DNA from: Arthrobotrys musiformis
Lineage: Eukaryota > Ascomycota > Orbiliomycetes > Orbiliales > Orbiliaceae
Assembly (NCBI GenBank): GCA_036971715.1
Contig: JAVHJL010000002.1
Coordinates: 2,202,501-2,266,500, forward strand
Length of the DNA stretch: 64,000 nt
Reading direction: 5' to 3'
Shown here: in pieces, positions 1-10,851 of the stretch
Layout of the letters: each line of letters begins with the position of its first letter
Position numbering within the stretch: position 1 is the stretch's first letter
Program-made: the position numbers and the translations under genes
Notes under the pieces: model-generated
The model's input: only the letters and a program-made list of their open reading frames with translations
What the model was told of the DNA's origin: nothing
Database searches by the model: none

Positions 1-3000
1 TCTCGCTGATGAAACTTCTCAAATGACCAACACCGAAGGCAAGGATGAAAAGGATACCGTCAGAAGCAAAATTGATGATCTCCCCTTCTACTGCATTGGT
101 TTCAAGTCCGCCGCCCCAGAGTATACGCTCAGAACACGTATCTGGGCATCGCTTCGGTCCCAGACTCTCTACCGTACCATCTCCGGTTTCATGAACTACA
201 GCCGTGCCATCAAGCTCCTTTACCGCGTTGAGAACCCAGAAGTCGTCCAAATGTTCGGTGGAAACACTGATAAACTCGAAAAGGAATTGGAACGTATGGC
301 CCGCCGCAAGTACAAGATCTGTGTTTCTATGCAACGTTACGCCAAATTCAAGAAGGAAGAAATGGAAAACACTGAATTCCTCCTCCGCGCCTACCCCGAC
401 CTCCAAATCGCCTACTTGGACGAGGAACCTCCAGAGAACGAGGGCGATGAACCACGTATCTACTCTGCTCTTATCGATGGACACTCTGAACTCATGGAAA
501 ACGGAATGCGCAGACCCAAGTTCCGCGTACAACTCTCTGGCAACCCAATTCTCGGTGACGGAAAATCTGACAATCAAAACCATGCCATCATCTTCTACCG
601 TGGTGAATACATCCAGCTTATCGACGCCAACCAGGACAACTACCTCGAGGAATGTCTCAAGATCCGAAGCGTTCTCGCTGAATTCGAAGAGATGCACACT
701 GATAATGTCTCGCCGTACTCTCCTGGCCGCGTTGCTGAAGAATTCAATCCAGTCGCTATCTTGGGTGCTCGTGAATACATTTTCTCTGAGAACATTGGTA
801 TCTTGGGTGACGTCGCTGCCGGAAAGGAACAAACATTCGGTACTCTCTTCGCTAGAACTCTCGCTCAAATCGGTGGCAAGCTCCATTACGGACATCCGGA
901 TTTCTTGAACGGTATCTTCATGACTACTCGTGGTGGTGTCTCGAAGGCTCAAAAGGGTCTCCATCTCAACGAAGATATTTACGCCGGTATGAACGCTCTG
1001 CTCCGTGGTGGACGTATCAAGCATTGCGAATACTACCAGTGCGGTAAAGGTCGTGATTTGGGTTTTGGTTCGATTCTTAACTTCACAACCAAGATCGGAA
1101 CTGGTATGGGTGAACAAATGTTGTCTCGCGAATACTACTACCTCGGAACCCAGCTACCTTTGGATCGTTTCTTGTCTTTCTACTACGCACATCCAGGTTT
1201 CCACATCAACAACTTGTTCATTATTCTCTCGGTGCAGCTCTTCATGTTGGTCTTGATCAATCTCGGCGCAATCGTTCACGAAGTCACCCTTTGCGAGTTC
1301 AGGAGAGGTGCACCCATTACCGATCCTCGTCGACCCGTCGGATGCTACGAACTTATTCCTGTTATCCACTGGGTTCAGCGTTGTATCGTCTCCATTATGA
1401 TCGTCTTTGCCATCGCCTTCTTGCCCCTCGTGGTTCAGGAACTTGCAGAACGTGGATTCTGGAGAGCTAGTACCCGTCTGGCCAAGCACTTTGGGTCTTT
1501 CTCTCCATTCTTCGAAGTGTTCGTCTGTCAAATCTACGCCAACTCCATTCTCAACAACTTGGCCTTCGGTGGTGCTCGATATATCGGTACCGGTCGTGGT
1601 TTCGCTACCGCACGTATTCCATTTGGCGTCCTTTACTCACGTTTCGCCGGACCTTCTATTTACCTTGGCGCTCGTTCCCTGATGATGTTGCTCTTCGCGA
1701 CTGTTACAATTTGGATGCCGCATTTGATCTATTTCTGGGCTTCCTTGCTCGCCTTGTGTATCTGCCCGTATCTCTTCAACCCGCATCAATTCGCATGGAA
1801 CGACTTCTTCATCGACTACCGCGACTTCTTGAGATGGTTGTCTCGCGGAAACACCCGCGCCAATCACTCTTCCTGGATTGCTTTCTGCCGTCTGTCTCGT
1901 ACCAGAATCACTGGTTACAAGCGAAAGAATCTCGGTGACCCATCTGAGAAGCTCTCCGGAGATGTCCCAAGAGCGAAGATTACCAACATCGTTTGGAACG
2001 AGGTCATCGGTCCATTGGGTCTCGTTGTCATTACTTTGATCCCATACCTCTTCATCAACGCCCAGACCGGCGTCACCAAGGCCAGAGGTACCACCGCAAC
2101 TGCGACCGCAACTGTTCCTTCCAGCTCCCTCATCCGTATCGCTATCATTGCGGTTGGTCCTATTGTTGTCAATCTCGGAGTTTGTGCTGTGTTCTTCGCC
2201 ATGGCTTGCTGTATGGGTCCCATCTTCACCATGTGCTGCAAGAAGTTCGGTGCCGTCCTCGCAGGCATTGCCCACGGAATTGCCACTGTCATGTTGATTG
2301 TCTTCTTCGAGGTCCTTTGGTTCCTTGAAGGCTTCAGCTTTGCCCGTGCTATGCTCGGATTGGTTACCGTCACTGCCATCCAGCGATTCATCTACAAGTT
2401 GCTCATCACGTTCACGCTTACAAGAGAATTCAAAACCGATGCTAGTAACATCGCTTTCTGGTCTGGTAAATGGTACGGACTTGGTCTCCATGCTATGTCC
2501 CAGCCGGCTCGTGAACTTCTCTGCAAGACAACGGAGATGGGCTTCTTCGCCACCGATTGCATCTGTAAGTTTTAACACTCAACGATTTAATATTCCTATG
2601 GAAGAATTTAAACGCTAACATTTATTTTTTTAGTGGGTCACTTCATCCTCTTCCTCCAGTTCCCAATTCTCATCATCCCATTCGCCGACCGATTCCACAG
2701 TGTCATGCTCTTCTGGCTCAGACCATCGAAGCAGATCCGCCCACCAATCTACTCTTCCAAGGTTTCCAAGCTCAGGAAGAGAAGAGTTATCCGTTTCTCC
2801 ATCCTCTACTTTGTTCTCCTTGTTCTCTTTGTCGCTTTGATTGTCGGCCCGGTTGTTGTAAGTTTATACCCATTCTCTATTAAAAAAAAATTTGGTTTGT
2901 GGATAGATGCTAACATAAATATCACAGGGTCAAAAATTCCTTGGTGACATCAAGCTCGATATCGCCGCATTCCCTGGTCTTCTCCAGCCAACCAAGTACA

Positions 3001-3062
3001 ACAATACCGATATCTCTGGATGGTCGACGGATGAGTTCCCCAAGACCACAGCCAAATCTTAA
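1..3062 (+). CDS. FKS1: 1,3-beta-glucan synthase catalytic subunit, 3' part (5' cut by window edge)
   Basis: This plasma-membrane enzyme polymerises UDP-glucose into beta-1,3-glucan of the cell wall (GT48 family, partner of Rho1). The frame is already open at base 2, so the gene begins upstream. The window holds 973 codons of a protein usually near 1900 aa: the end of the cytoplasmic catalytic domain and the C-terminal membrane block. Exons are 2-2564, 2634-2857 and 2928-3062. Both introns (69 and 70 nt) have GT-AG ends and a CTAAC branch site. Family landmarks are FMNYSRAIKLLYRVENPE, ERMARRKYKICVSMQRYAKF and LLRAYPDLQIAYLDEEPP, followed by many hydrophobic segments after about base 1190. The short stretch HWVQRCIV (about 1369-1392) lies where the second echinocandin hot spot sits in yeast FKS1. 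Identification is very secure; only the start is missing. Confidence 0.97.
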
Positions 3063-4977
3063 ATTAATGACAAAATGACAAGACAAAAAACTAAAAGCTA
3101 AAAGCAAAGTGGGGTGGTTTGAAGAAGGTAGTCCTTTTTGAATATACATATGTACAAAGAAGAAGAAGAAGCGGTTTTCGTCTCGAGCATAAGCGCAATT
3201 CGGTTTATATTCCACTTGTAGTAACACGGGCATTGGCGCAGTCTCATGAATAATGTTTTTTTTAGTGTCTTTTTTCTTTTCTTCTTTTCTTTCTCTTTCG
3301 ACGTCTCTTTTTTTTTGACTATTATCAACTGCAGCACAAATAAAGACTTAGTGACATTATTATATTGTTTTTTTACTATTGATTACGTTCGTTTCTTCAT
3401 TCTTCTGTGTATCTTTGTTTCTTCTACCTATTCTAGGTTAATTACTCTTACTTACTATAGCCACCAGCGAGAGGTAATTTTAAACCACACCTCTAATACG
3501 ATTGATATAACCAGCGATGCCTCTCCTCTATAGATCTAGCCTCAGTAGTGTGTATCCCCCCTCAGATACGGATAATTGTATATAAGATAGTGAAAGATCT
3601 TCACCTCCTCCTCATCGACATACTCGAGGAGCAGAACCCCTGCCCGTTCGACGAGGCTCGCCCCCATCCGCGAATTCGGCTAATGCCGCCCGCAGACTAC
3701 GCGAGATGGCACAGGACCAGGGGTCCCAGCTTGGCAGACGTCACACGACACAGACACACCGCTCAGGTCGCAGCCCAGAACGGAAAGCGTGATTGTGCAG
3801 TGATGCTTGCGATCGTATGACGGTCTCGACGAGCTGCATTGCAGTAGCACCTCGGGGGGACAAAAAGACCCTGATGCAGCCGGCGGGGTTTGTTTTTTTT
3901 TGACTAAAGAATTTTACGAGCCAATGGGTATTTGGCCTTATACCCGGTTACGTGAGATGGCCCTGATTTTTCCAATTTTTTGAGCTTTCAAACACGGCGC
4001 TGTGCAGCTTTGGCAGGGAAGGCGTGGCATTCCCTTTTATCTCGTAACGGGACTGCATTGCATTGATCTCGCCTTCCCCTCCCTCTCTCTCCGGGCCCTT
4101 TAAAATCAGCTGTTAGTTCTTGGAAATTACCATCTCGCTCAGGATCGGGGTTTAAGAAATACATACACCTAGACATAACTCTCATTTTTCTGTCTCGCCC
4201 GAAGCTTGTTTCTGTCTGTTCTCCAACAGTAGACGATTATATAAATTCGGCTTTTTGTTTGTTTCCAGGCGCAGTTCTTTGAACCTCCGAATAGGGTCTT
4301 TCTCGAGCTTCCCTTTTCTCCTTGTTCCCTCACCACCTCCCCGCAGTTTCAGACGCTTTGGTACCCGATCCTTACGACCGATTCGGCAGACCGAAATATA
4401 TGCCCTTGCCGTAGTTCTGGGGCCTTTTTTGCAATCGCTCGCTTTGAGGGTACTTTTTTTTGTTTCTTTCCGTTTTACTGGTGGTTGGTTGTAGTCTTGT
4501 GGGTTATTATATTAATTGATGCTGTAGTACCTCCTTCCCACCATCCATCTTATTCACCACACCACCACCATCCACATACAGCTACACCTCCATTATTCCA
4601 TCATCGCCATCACCACTATTGTCCTGAACCCTCACAGCGGAACATCCGACTTGCTTAACTGTCAGAACGTCTCAATATCACCCTTGATCAATACCTAATC
4701 CTTCATCTTATCCGGTGAGTCGTTCTGGCTGCTTCGATATATACTCACGCTTCATCTAGAACGAAAACTACCAGCTGGTTTAAACGTTTTAAAATCCCCT
4801 CATATATTATTAGACCACCATTACCCCCCTCGCCATCATCTGACATCATAGAATCAAATAAACCTTCTCTAACCACTTCTCCTAAAACCTCATCCATAGC
4901 CCAAACCAAGCATTCTTGAGCGATTCCAGAACAAAACAACCCAAAAGCCTAGTTCTACACCGTCATAACTTCCAATC
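3063..4977. other. Intergenic: FKS1 3' region and promoter/leader of the next gene
   Basis: This 1.9 kb stretch has no convincing coding region. The left third is T-rich and fits the 3' UTR and terminator area of FKS1. From about 4540 the + strand becomes C/A-rich with CACCACC runs, which in filamentous fungi often marks a transcribed leader. A possible leader intron runs from a GTGAGT near 4714 to a TAG near 4759. Small open frames here show no family resemblance. Confidence 0.5.
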
Positions 4978-5733
4978 ATGGCAACCACACTTCTAAACCT
5001 GCCGTCGACTCCTTCCAACGCTGGCGACACCGGTTCCGACCCTGGAACTCCAGCCAGCGGCATCTCGACCCTCTCTACAACCGCCATCAAAGATGGTCAT
5101 GAAGGTCACCATCCTCATATGAACTTAGACGTCGCTGCTGAACGTGTCGCCCGTCTAGGTGGAATCGGGACACTAAATCATTCGACCTTCAACGCTCCAA
5201 CCAAGGACTACTTCGAGCCACCATCTGTTCCACACACGCCAGGATCTGCTTCGGTCATCTCATCCCTCGCTGACGAACATGGCTCCCTGGAGGGTGATGC
5301 CTCAGGTCCGAACAGCACCCAAGCTAAACGTGAGACTATGGCCTACCTCGCCCGTCGTCAACTTGAACAGCAGCAGCAGCAATCTGTCCCTACAATCTCA
5401 ACAACTGCTCCAAATAACGCCACTTCAGTTCCAAACAATGTCAGTACCATCGCTCCTGCCGTCTCCCCTCTCCCCAGAGTTTCAAACGCTCCAGACGGTA
5501 TCGTGATCCCAAACTACGGAAATGGTAGTAACACAAGCAGGTCCACTGATTCTCCTGCGTCGAACCAGACAACACCATCGGCTGCTGAAGCTAGAGTTGA
5601 TGCGAAGATGATTGACGGGATGACTTACGATGAGGGGGATACGACGGCTGAAGGGTTGGGGAGACGAGATACCATTCGTCCTGGGCAGATTCCGCCGGGT
5701 TTGTTCAAGGATGATGCTGAGAATGATGGTTGA
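4978..5733 (+). CDS. Hypothetical low-complexity Ser/Thr/Pro-rich protein
   Basis: Single-exon frame of 251 aa starting at an ATG in the context TCCAATCATG, ending in TGA. I do not recognise the family. The N-terminus is rich in Thr, Ser, Pro and Gly (LPSTPSNAGDTGSDPGTP). A more conserved-looking patch follows (NLDVAAERVARLGGIGTL, then APTKDYFEPPS), then a glutamine run (LEQQQQQ), an Asn/Ser/Thr linker, and an acidic tail with IRPGQIPPGLFKDD. No signal peptide or membrane segment is visible, so it is probably a soluble, largely disordered, possibly nuclear or regulatory protein. The codon pattern and the clean ATG-to-stop frame support it being real. It converges with the gene at 7113-9631. 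Confidence 0.7.
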   Translation: MATTLLNLPSTPSNAGDTGSDPGTPASGISTLSTTAIKDGHEGHHPHMNLDVAAERVARLGGIGTLNHSTFNAPTKDYFEPPSVPHTPGSASVISSLADEHGSLEGDASGPNSTQAKRETMAYLARRQLEQQQQQSVPTISTTAPNNATSVPNNVSTIAPAVSPLPRVSNAPDGIVIPNYGNGSNTSRSTDSPASNQTTPSAAEARVDAKMIDGMTYDEGDTTAEGLGRRDTIRPGQIPPGLFKDDAENDG

Positions 5734-6283
5734 AAACGAAACTCTTCTTCTCTTTTTTCGGGGCCTCTTGTTATGATTTGCGTCTTCTGTTGTGTTTTTT
5801 TCTTTCTGTTCTTTGTTTCGTTTGGTTTATTGGCCTCTCTTTTCCTTCTCTTTTTTGTTTTAATATTCGAATTTTTCTTCTTTTTTTTTTCGGGATTGGT
5901 TGTTACTTCTTTTTTCTGCGACGCTGAAGCGATTTTATATTGGTTCTCCAGCTCCCTTGAGAGAAGGACCTTGGAGGCCAATCGATCACGGCAAGAGAGC
6001 GGAGGGACGGAGTGGAAAGGAAAGTGAGAAAAGAAAGGGAAAACGACACAATCGCAACAAACTTTAGATAACTTGGATCCCGAATCTCGTCCTTTTTCAC
6101 CTCTTCCACACTTCTCTGCTCTTGTTTCCTCAATAACAAGCTTGCTTTCAATTTTTTTGGATAAACACAAAATAAAAAGAAAAAAGGAGTTCTTTTTTTT
6201 GCTATTTGTCTTATCACTATATTAAACGGAAAAACTCCTAAAAAAAGAAGGAAGGGAGGAAGGAGGAAACAAGACGAGGGCTG

Positions 6284-6318
6284 CGATTGACGTCGTTACT
6301 GGGATTTAACGTCAATCG
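6284..6318. repeat. Perfect 10-bp inverted repeat containing TGACGT
   Basis: Arms 6284-6293 (CGATTGACGT) and 6309-6318 (ACGTCAATCG) are exact reverse complements separated by 16 nt. Each arm contains TGACGT, the half-site of CRE/ATF-type bZIP proteins. It could be a paired bZIP site or an RNA hairpin. It lies between convergent genes, where a promoter is not expected. Confidence 0.6.
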
Positions 6319-6542
6319 GGAGGTATTCCTTCTGTGCCCCCATATATCCCTCGGAGGGCATGTTTTTTACTTTGGGGTGTTATTGTGATTATTCTTTTTA
6401 CAAAGGGGTTTTGGTCGGTAACTGGGGGTTGCTAGTAAAGTCTGGATGGAGAGCGAGTCTGGCTTGATTATATTAGCAGGGTCCGATGTCTACGTGTGTG
6501 GTTTTTTTTTGTAGTTCTATTTAGCTTATCCTGTTCCCTTTT

Positions 6543-6602
6543 TCTCCCCTCGTGGAGCCTTTTCTTTCTCTCGTGGAGCTTTTATTTCTCTCGTGGCTTT
6601 TT
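6543..6602. repeat. Three direct repeats of a 20-bp unit (core CTCGTGGAGC)
   Basis: The core CTCGTGGAGC(C/T)TTTT occurs with 20-bp spacing near 6549 and 6569, and in a shortened form near 6589. The unit is pyrimidine-rich. No function can be assigned. Confidence 0.6.
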
Positions 6603-7112
6603 AAAATAAGCTGTTAAAATTTTACCTTAGAGACTTTTTTTTTTTTACCTTTTTGAAATCAAAAATTCCCAGGGAAGGGAAAAATTAACCAAAGAGCCTA
6701 GACCCATGGGTATTTTTTCTCCGTTCTTCCGTTGCCCTTTTTTTCTTTCCTTGTTTTTTTTTTGTATAAAGTCAATATCGATCATATGATCTTACAAGGA
6801 TGCTGTCGACACATGCTACATTGTATTCAAGGAACAATTATATTGCGATCTTTATATTTAAATTGGACGGTGTCGTGGGTATCCTTGGTACGGAAATGCG
6901 GATATATACAACCAGAGACTTAGAAACAAGAATTCACACAAAGAATGAAACAAAATGCGGCGGAAGAGGCGGTAGGAAGAGAAAGAAAAAAAACTTGGAA
7001 TATGTGTAATTAAAAATTATGGTACCTGGAAGTATATATACCAAAGAAAAAGAGGTAGAATGGGTTAAAAAGGGAAGAAAGGGTAGAAAGTGTAAATGTT
7101 GTTTTTTTGTTT

Positions 7113-9631
7113 TCACTTCCTGCCTTTGTTCTTCTCGAATTGTTCGTCTTCAGCCTCATCCTCGCCCTCATCCCGGGGCATAACCATCCCCATGGACCGC
7201 AACATATTAGCCGCCGGTCCCGCGTCTCCACCCTGTGACTTCAAACTCTCGAGCATATTCCTCGCGATCTCGTAATTAAGCTCGGCATCGAGATCGTGGC
7301 TTCTTGGCGGCCGTTGTTGCTTATGTTTTGTGCGACCTCTTCCTTCCTCCACGCTCGCGCCTGGTCGGTTCGGATCCAGCGCCCCGGCGGCGACCAGTTC
7401 CTGTTCCATCTTGGCCATTGTTTGACGTATTGACTGTTCATCTTCGTCATCGTCTGAGATTTCTTCTTCTTCGTTTGGTGGGGTGTGGGGGTTGGATTCT
7501 GCGGGAAGACCTGTTGCAAGATAACAGAAAAAAGAAAAGAAAGAAAAAAAAGTTAGCGGTTTCAAAACCATATTGTATGCCAATTAAGTTCATGAGGTTT
7601 GAGATATAAACGTACCCATCATCTCTCGCATCATCTTTGAGAACTCTCGCTCATCAAAGCTAGCGTCTCTGTCTTCCTCATCCGTGCTGATATCCCCTTC
7701 ATCATCGCTGAGATCGTCGTCGTCATCACTGTTGAACCTGTCGTCGTGATGATGTCCAAATCGTACCCCGCTATACCCCGCCGAATCATCATTCATGAAC
7801 TTCTCAAAGTTCTCCACCATCTTTTTCAGCTTATCCTGCTGTTCTTTATCGCTGAACGCTGACTTTTCAAAAAACGGTGCGGAAGAAGGTCCCTGAGTCC
7901 TAGTACTGGTGCCGGCCATGTTTGCTTCGAACTCCTCGTAGTCTACATCTAACCACTCTTCGGAATCAACTTGGTGGTTCCAGGACTTTATATCCTCATC
8001 AGATGGAAACGATGATGCCGCAGAAGCTTCGTTCAGACTATCCAGGATAGTCTTCGCCTCCGCGGCCAATCGGCCTTCCGTCTTGTTTCTGTTCCCTGAG
8101 ACCAGGAGTTCCAATCCGCAGGTCAGCTTCATACCCAGTTCCGACGCGGGGAACTGAGGCGATTCCTTTCCCGGGAGGATAAAGGGCTTAGGCGGACGAA
8201 AGACCTGTTGTTTCAACTGGGCGTATGTTATTTTCGTGAATCGAACGGACATTTCGACGGGGTCTCGTGGGGGGAAAGTAGGCATTGTGTTGCATATCTG
8301 TTTCAAGGGCCACAACCACCCCTGGTTAGCTTAACTGGAACCCTTGACCTTGTTCAGCCACGCGTCAGGGCTGCGTTTCGGGGGCTGCAGAACCCCACCA
8401 CGGTTGGAGTGGAAATGTTGGGTTTTTTCCCTCCTCTCGCATGGCGGGGTGTGCGGAAAAAGGGGAAGATTTGACGAACCTTCAATTGTACTGGATCTCT
8501 TAGGCAGAATATTTCGACAATCGTCGATATTAATTTCGGCCGCTCGTGTAAGATTTTAGCTACCGTACGAGGAACAGTAACACGAGCATGATGGAAATGT
8601 TCGTTCAGAGCGGCGGGATAGCTGTTATATCGATATTAGCTAATTGTTTCAAACCCTGCGTATGCATGCATGTGGTTTTTTTCTTCTCTCTCTTGCTTTT
8701 TGATAAACTAAACAAGTCGGGAGAAGGAAGGGAAACAAAAAAAAGGTCTTACTTTGAAATGCGGTAGAATGCTTCTTCCTCGACGAGCTGGATGTGAAGC
8801 AAATCGCCTTGAAACTTTTCAAGAAACTTAAGTGCATCTTTGGTACTCAGTGTACTTAACTGACCAGCTTTGGCTGCAGCTCGCTCTTCTTTGGTTCTGG
8901 GTATAATTCGCAATGTGCCGTTGCTTATCCACACCTAATTATAGAAGACCACCATTTTTTTTCAGTATCCCGGTACGTTATGTCAAATTAAAGGAGGAAA
9001 GAACAGCCTGTTCGTACCCTGTTGTCCGCAACCTCAGGACTTAGCCATTTAGGAAGCGCATGGGCTGCTTCGATAAGCAAGAATTCACCATCCGTATCAG
9101 CTACACTATCAGAATCAGTTAGAAGTATGCCCTCGCGAAACTTTTCTCATGTGACTGATAGGAGAATTTTACCGTATCCATAACTGGGGAAAAACTTTGC
9201 TGATCTCCCTCAAGAGGAAGACCGTGAACCATTCATCATCAATAGATTCTCCGAATTCTATCCGGCCATGAAGATATGTGATTCCTGAGGGGTAGATAAG
9301 AGGAAGAGAAGTAGAGTTAGATAAGCATTTACATTTTAATTTTTTCTATAAAATTTTTTGGAGGAAGAGGAGAAAGTCCAAGCTAAAAAGTGTACATACC
9401 ATCTTTCTCAACGATCTTGAGGTTAAACTCGTTTCTCTGCCAGATAAAATCGCTCGTGAAGGGCTCAACTGCTTTCAAGATATTGGGAAGCAAGTTTTCT
9501 AGCTCATTCTTGACATCATTCTGCGATGCTGCAGTTGTAGATGCTGGGATAAGATGAATATAATAGTCAACTGTGTCCTCGACGAGCGACTGGCGTGGGA
9601 AGCTTCCCAAGCCCAAAGAAGCAAAATCCAT
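7113..9631 (-). CDS. ECD: Ecdysoneless (ECD/SGT1-type) family protein
   Basis: 611 aa in seven exons: 9631-9400, 9284-9173, 9105-9018, 8934-8753, 8621-8480, 8297-7616 and 7510-7113. All phases join correctly. ECD proteins act in the nucleus and cytoplasm and are linked to pre-mRNA splicing (PRP8), R2TP/HSP90-assisted assembly and transcription. Family signatures in order: DFIWQRNEFNLKIV (exon 1), GRIEFGESIDDEWF (exon 2), DTDGEFLLIEAAHALPKWL (exon 3), VWISNGTLRIIP (exon 4), YPAALNEHFHHARV (exon 5) and SVRFTKITYAQLKQQVF (exon 6). The C-terminus is acidic (DDDDDLSDDEGD, EEEEISDDDEDEQ), as is usual. The donor after exon 5 (GTTCGT) is unusual but is the only one that keeps frame. The start is the first ATG that opens MDFASLGLGSF. 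The gene is divergent from the MFS gene to its right. Confidence 0.9.
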
Positions 9632-10851
9632 AGCGGACGAAGAAAAAAAAAACAAAAAAGAATGTAATGTAAAAAAAAAATCCTCTTCGTAAAGAAGATG
9701 ATGATGAGAAAGAAAAAAAAGGATATGAGTCGATAGAGAGAAAAGTGTGGAAGATCAATTGGTCATTTATGAACTTCCACAGTCCTGCCGAGGATCGCTA
9801 AGTAATCGCGAAAGCCGGCTGCCTTCTGGCGAGTCAGGTCCCTGGGAGGGCTTGTATTTGGTGTAGCGTGGGCAGCGCGTGGTAGAAAGTGGAGACCCGG
9901 GCGGATCGGAGTTGAGGTCTTTGGGTTCAGGGATATATCATGTCCTCATTGCATGACCCGGGGAGGGAAAAGGGCTGTGATTCGTGGATTGGACGTCCCC
10001 ATGCACCCTCCAAACATGATATGATGGGTATATACAGCTCTGTCGCCAGATACCGGGGGAGGGAACCAGGGTCGGAGTAAATAGGCAGCCAGCCAGGACG
10101 CAGAGGCCGTATTTCGTCTGAAGTTTGTCGAGGATGATGATGGTGAGGGTTGAGGGTTGAGGTTGAATTCAGAGTGAGGTTTGATATGAAGTTGAATTGA
10201 CTCGTGTTACCTCGCCCGAAGCGACAGGACCTCAGGCCGGTTGCTTAATCCCGGACGACATGCCCAACACAAAGCCCTGTCAATGTGTATCTTGACATCC
10301 CAACCGCTTCAGCTTGGACCACCCCGGTCTTCGCCTAGATGTGCATCATACATGCTTACATGTGTAAGGACTGACATACACTGCATGAGTATGGATCTCC
10401 TCGATCTAGACTACTCGTAGCCAGCTAGTAAGCAAGGGGGCACGGAAAACAGGTCCATAACTTGAGCTGCGCTGCGCATCATATGCATCTCGCCCGATGG
10501 CTTGCATACCCCCCCTCCCCTACCGGTGGCCCTAGCTCAAAACCCTTTTTCGCTTCTTTTCTGGGCAACTTTTACCACGCTTTTCTTTTTGACGAGTTTC
10601 GATATAGAATACATCTATCGGAGACCCCTCGATAATCGCTTGGTAAACTACCCGTCGAAACCTTCTACGAATGAGATTCGGTCTGGGCACTCGGATTTGG
10701 TAAAGGCACATCAACCGAATACGAAAGGGCTATAGCCCATCGCTCATATACCCAAGCTCCAGAGCAAGCTGAATTCGAGCATTCAGCTGAAAGGAGAGCA
10801 AGTGAACGGCCCGAAAAGGACAAAGCAAGGACAAGGAAAAAGAAGAAGCAA
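9632..10851. other. Divergent intergenic region between the ECD and MFS genes
   Basis: This 1.2 kb region is presumably a shared promoter region. No ORF is convincing. The last 120 bases before the MFS start are purine-rich (AAGGACAAGG-type runs). No tRNA or repeat was seen. Confidence 0.5.

Larger units (their letters stand above)
5734..7112. other. Intergenic between two convergent 3' ends
   Basis: This 1.4 kb stretch has no convincing ORF. It begins with a long T-rich tract (5740-5930) that fits a 3' UTR. It also holds a perfect 10-bp inverted repeat (6284-6318) and a short 20-bp-period direct repeat (6543-6602), both listed separately. Confidence 0.5.

Noticed and set aside
1154..2578. 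Antisense ORFs (125 and 313 codons) across FKS1
   Set aside because: They are shadows of the strongly biased FKS1 coding strand and show no protein-family features.
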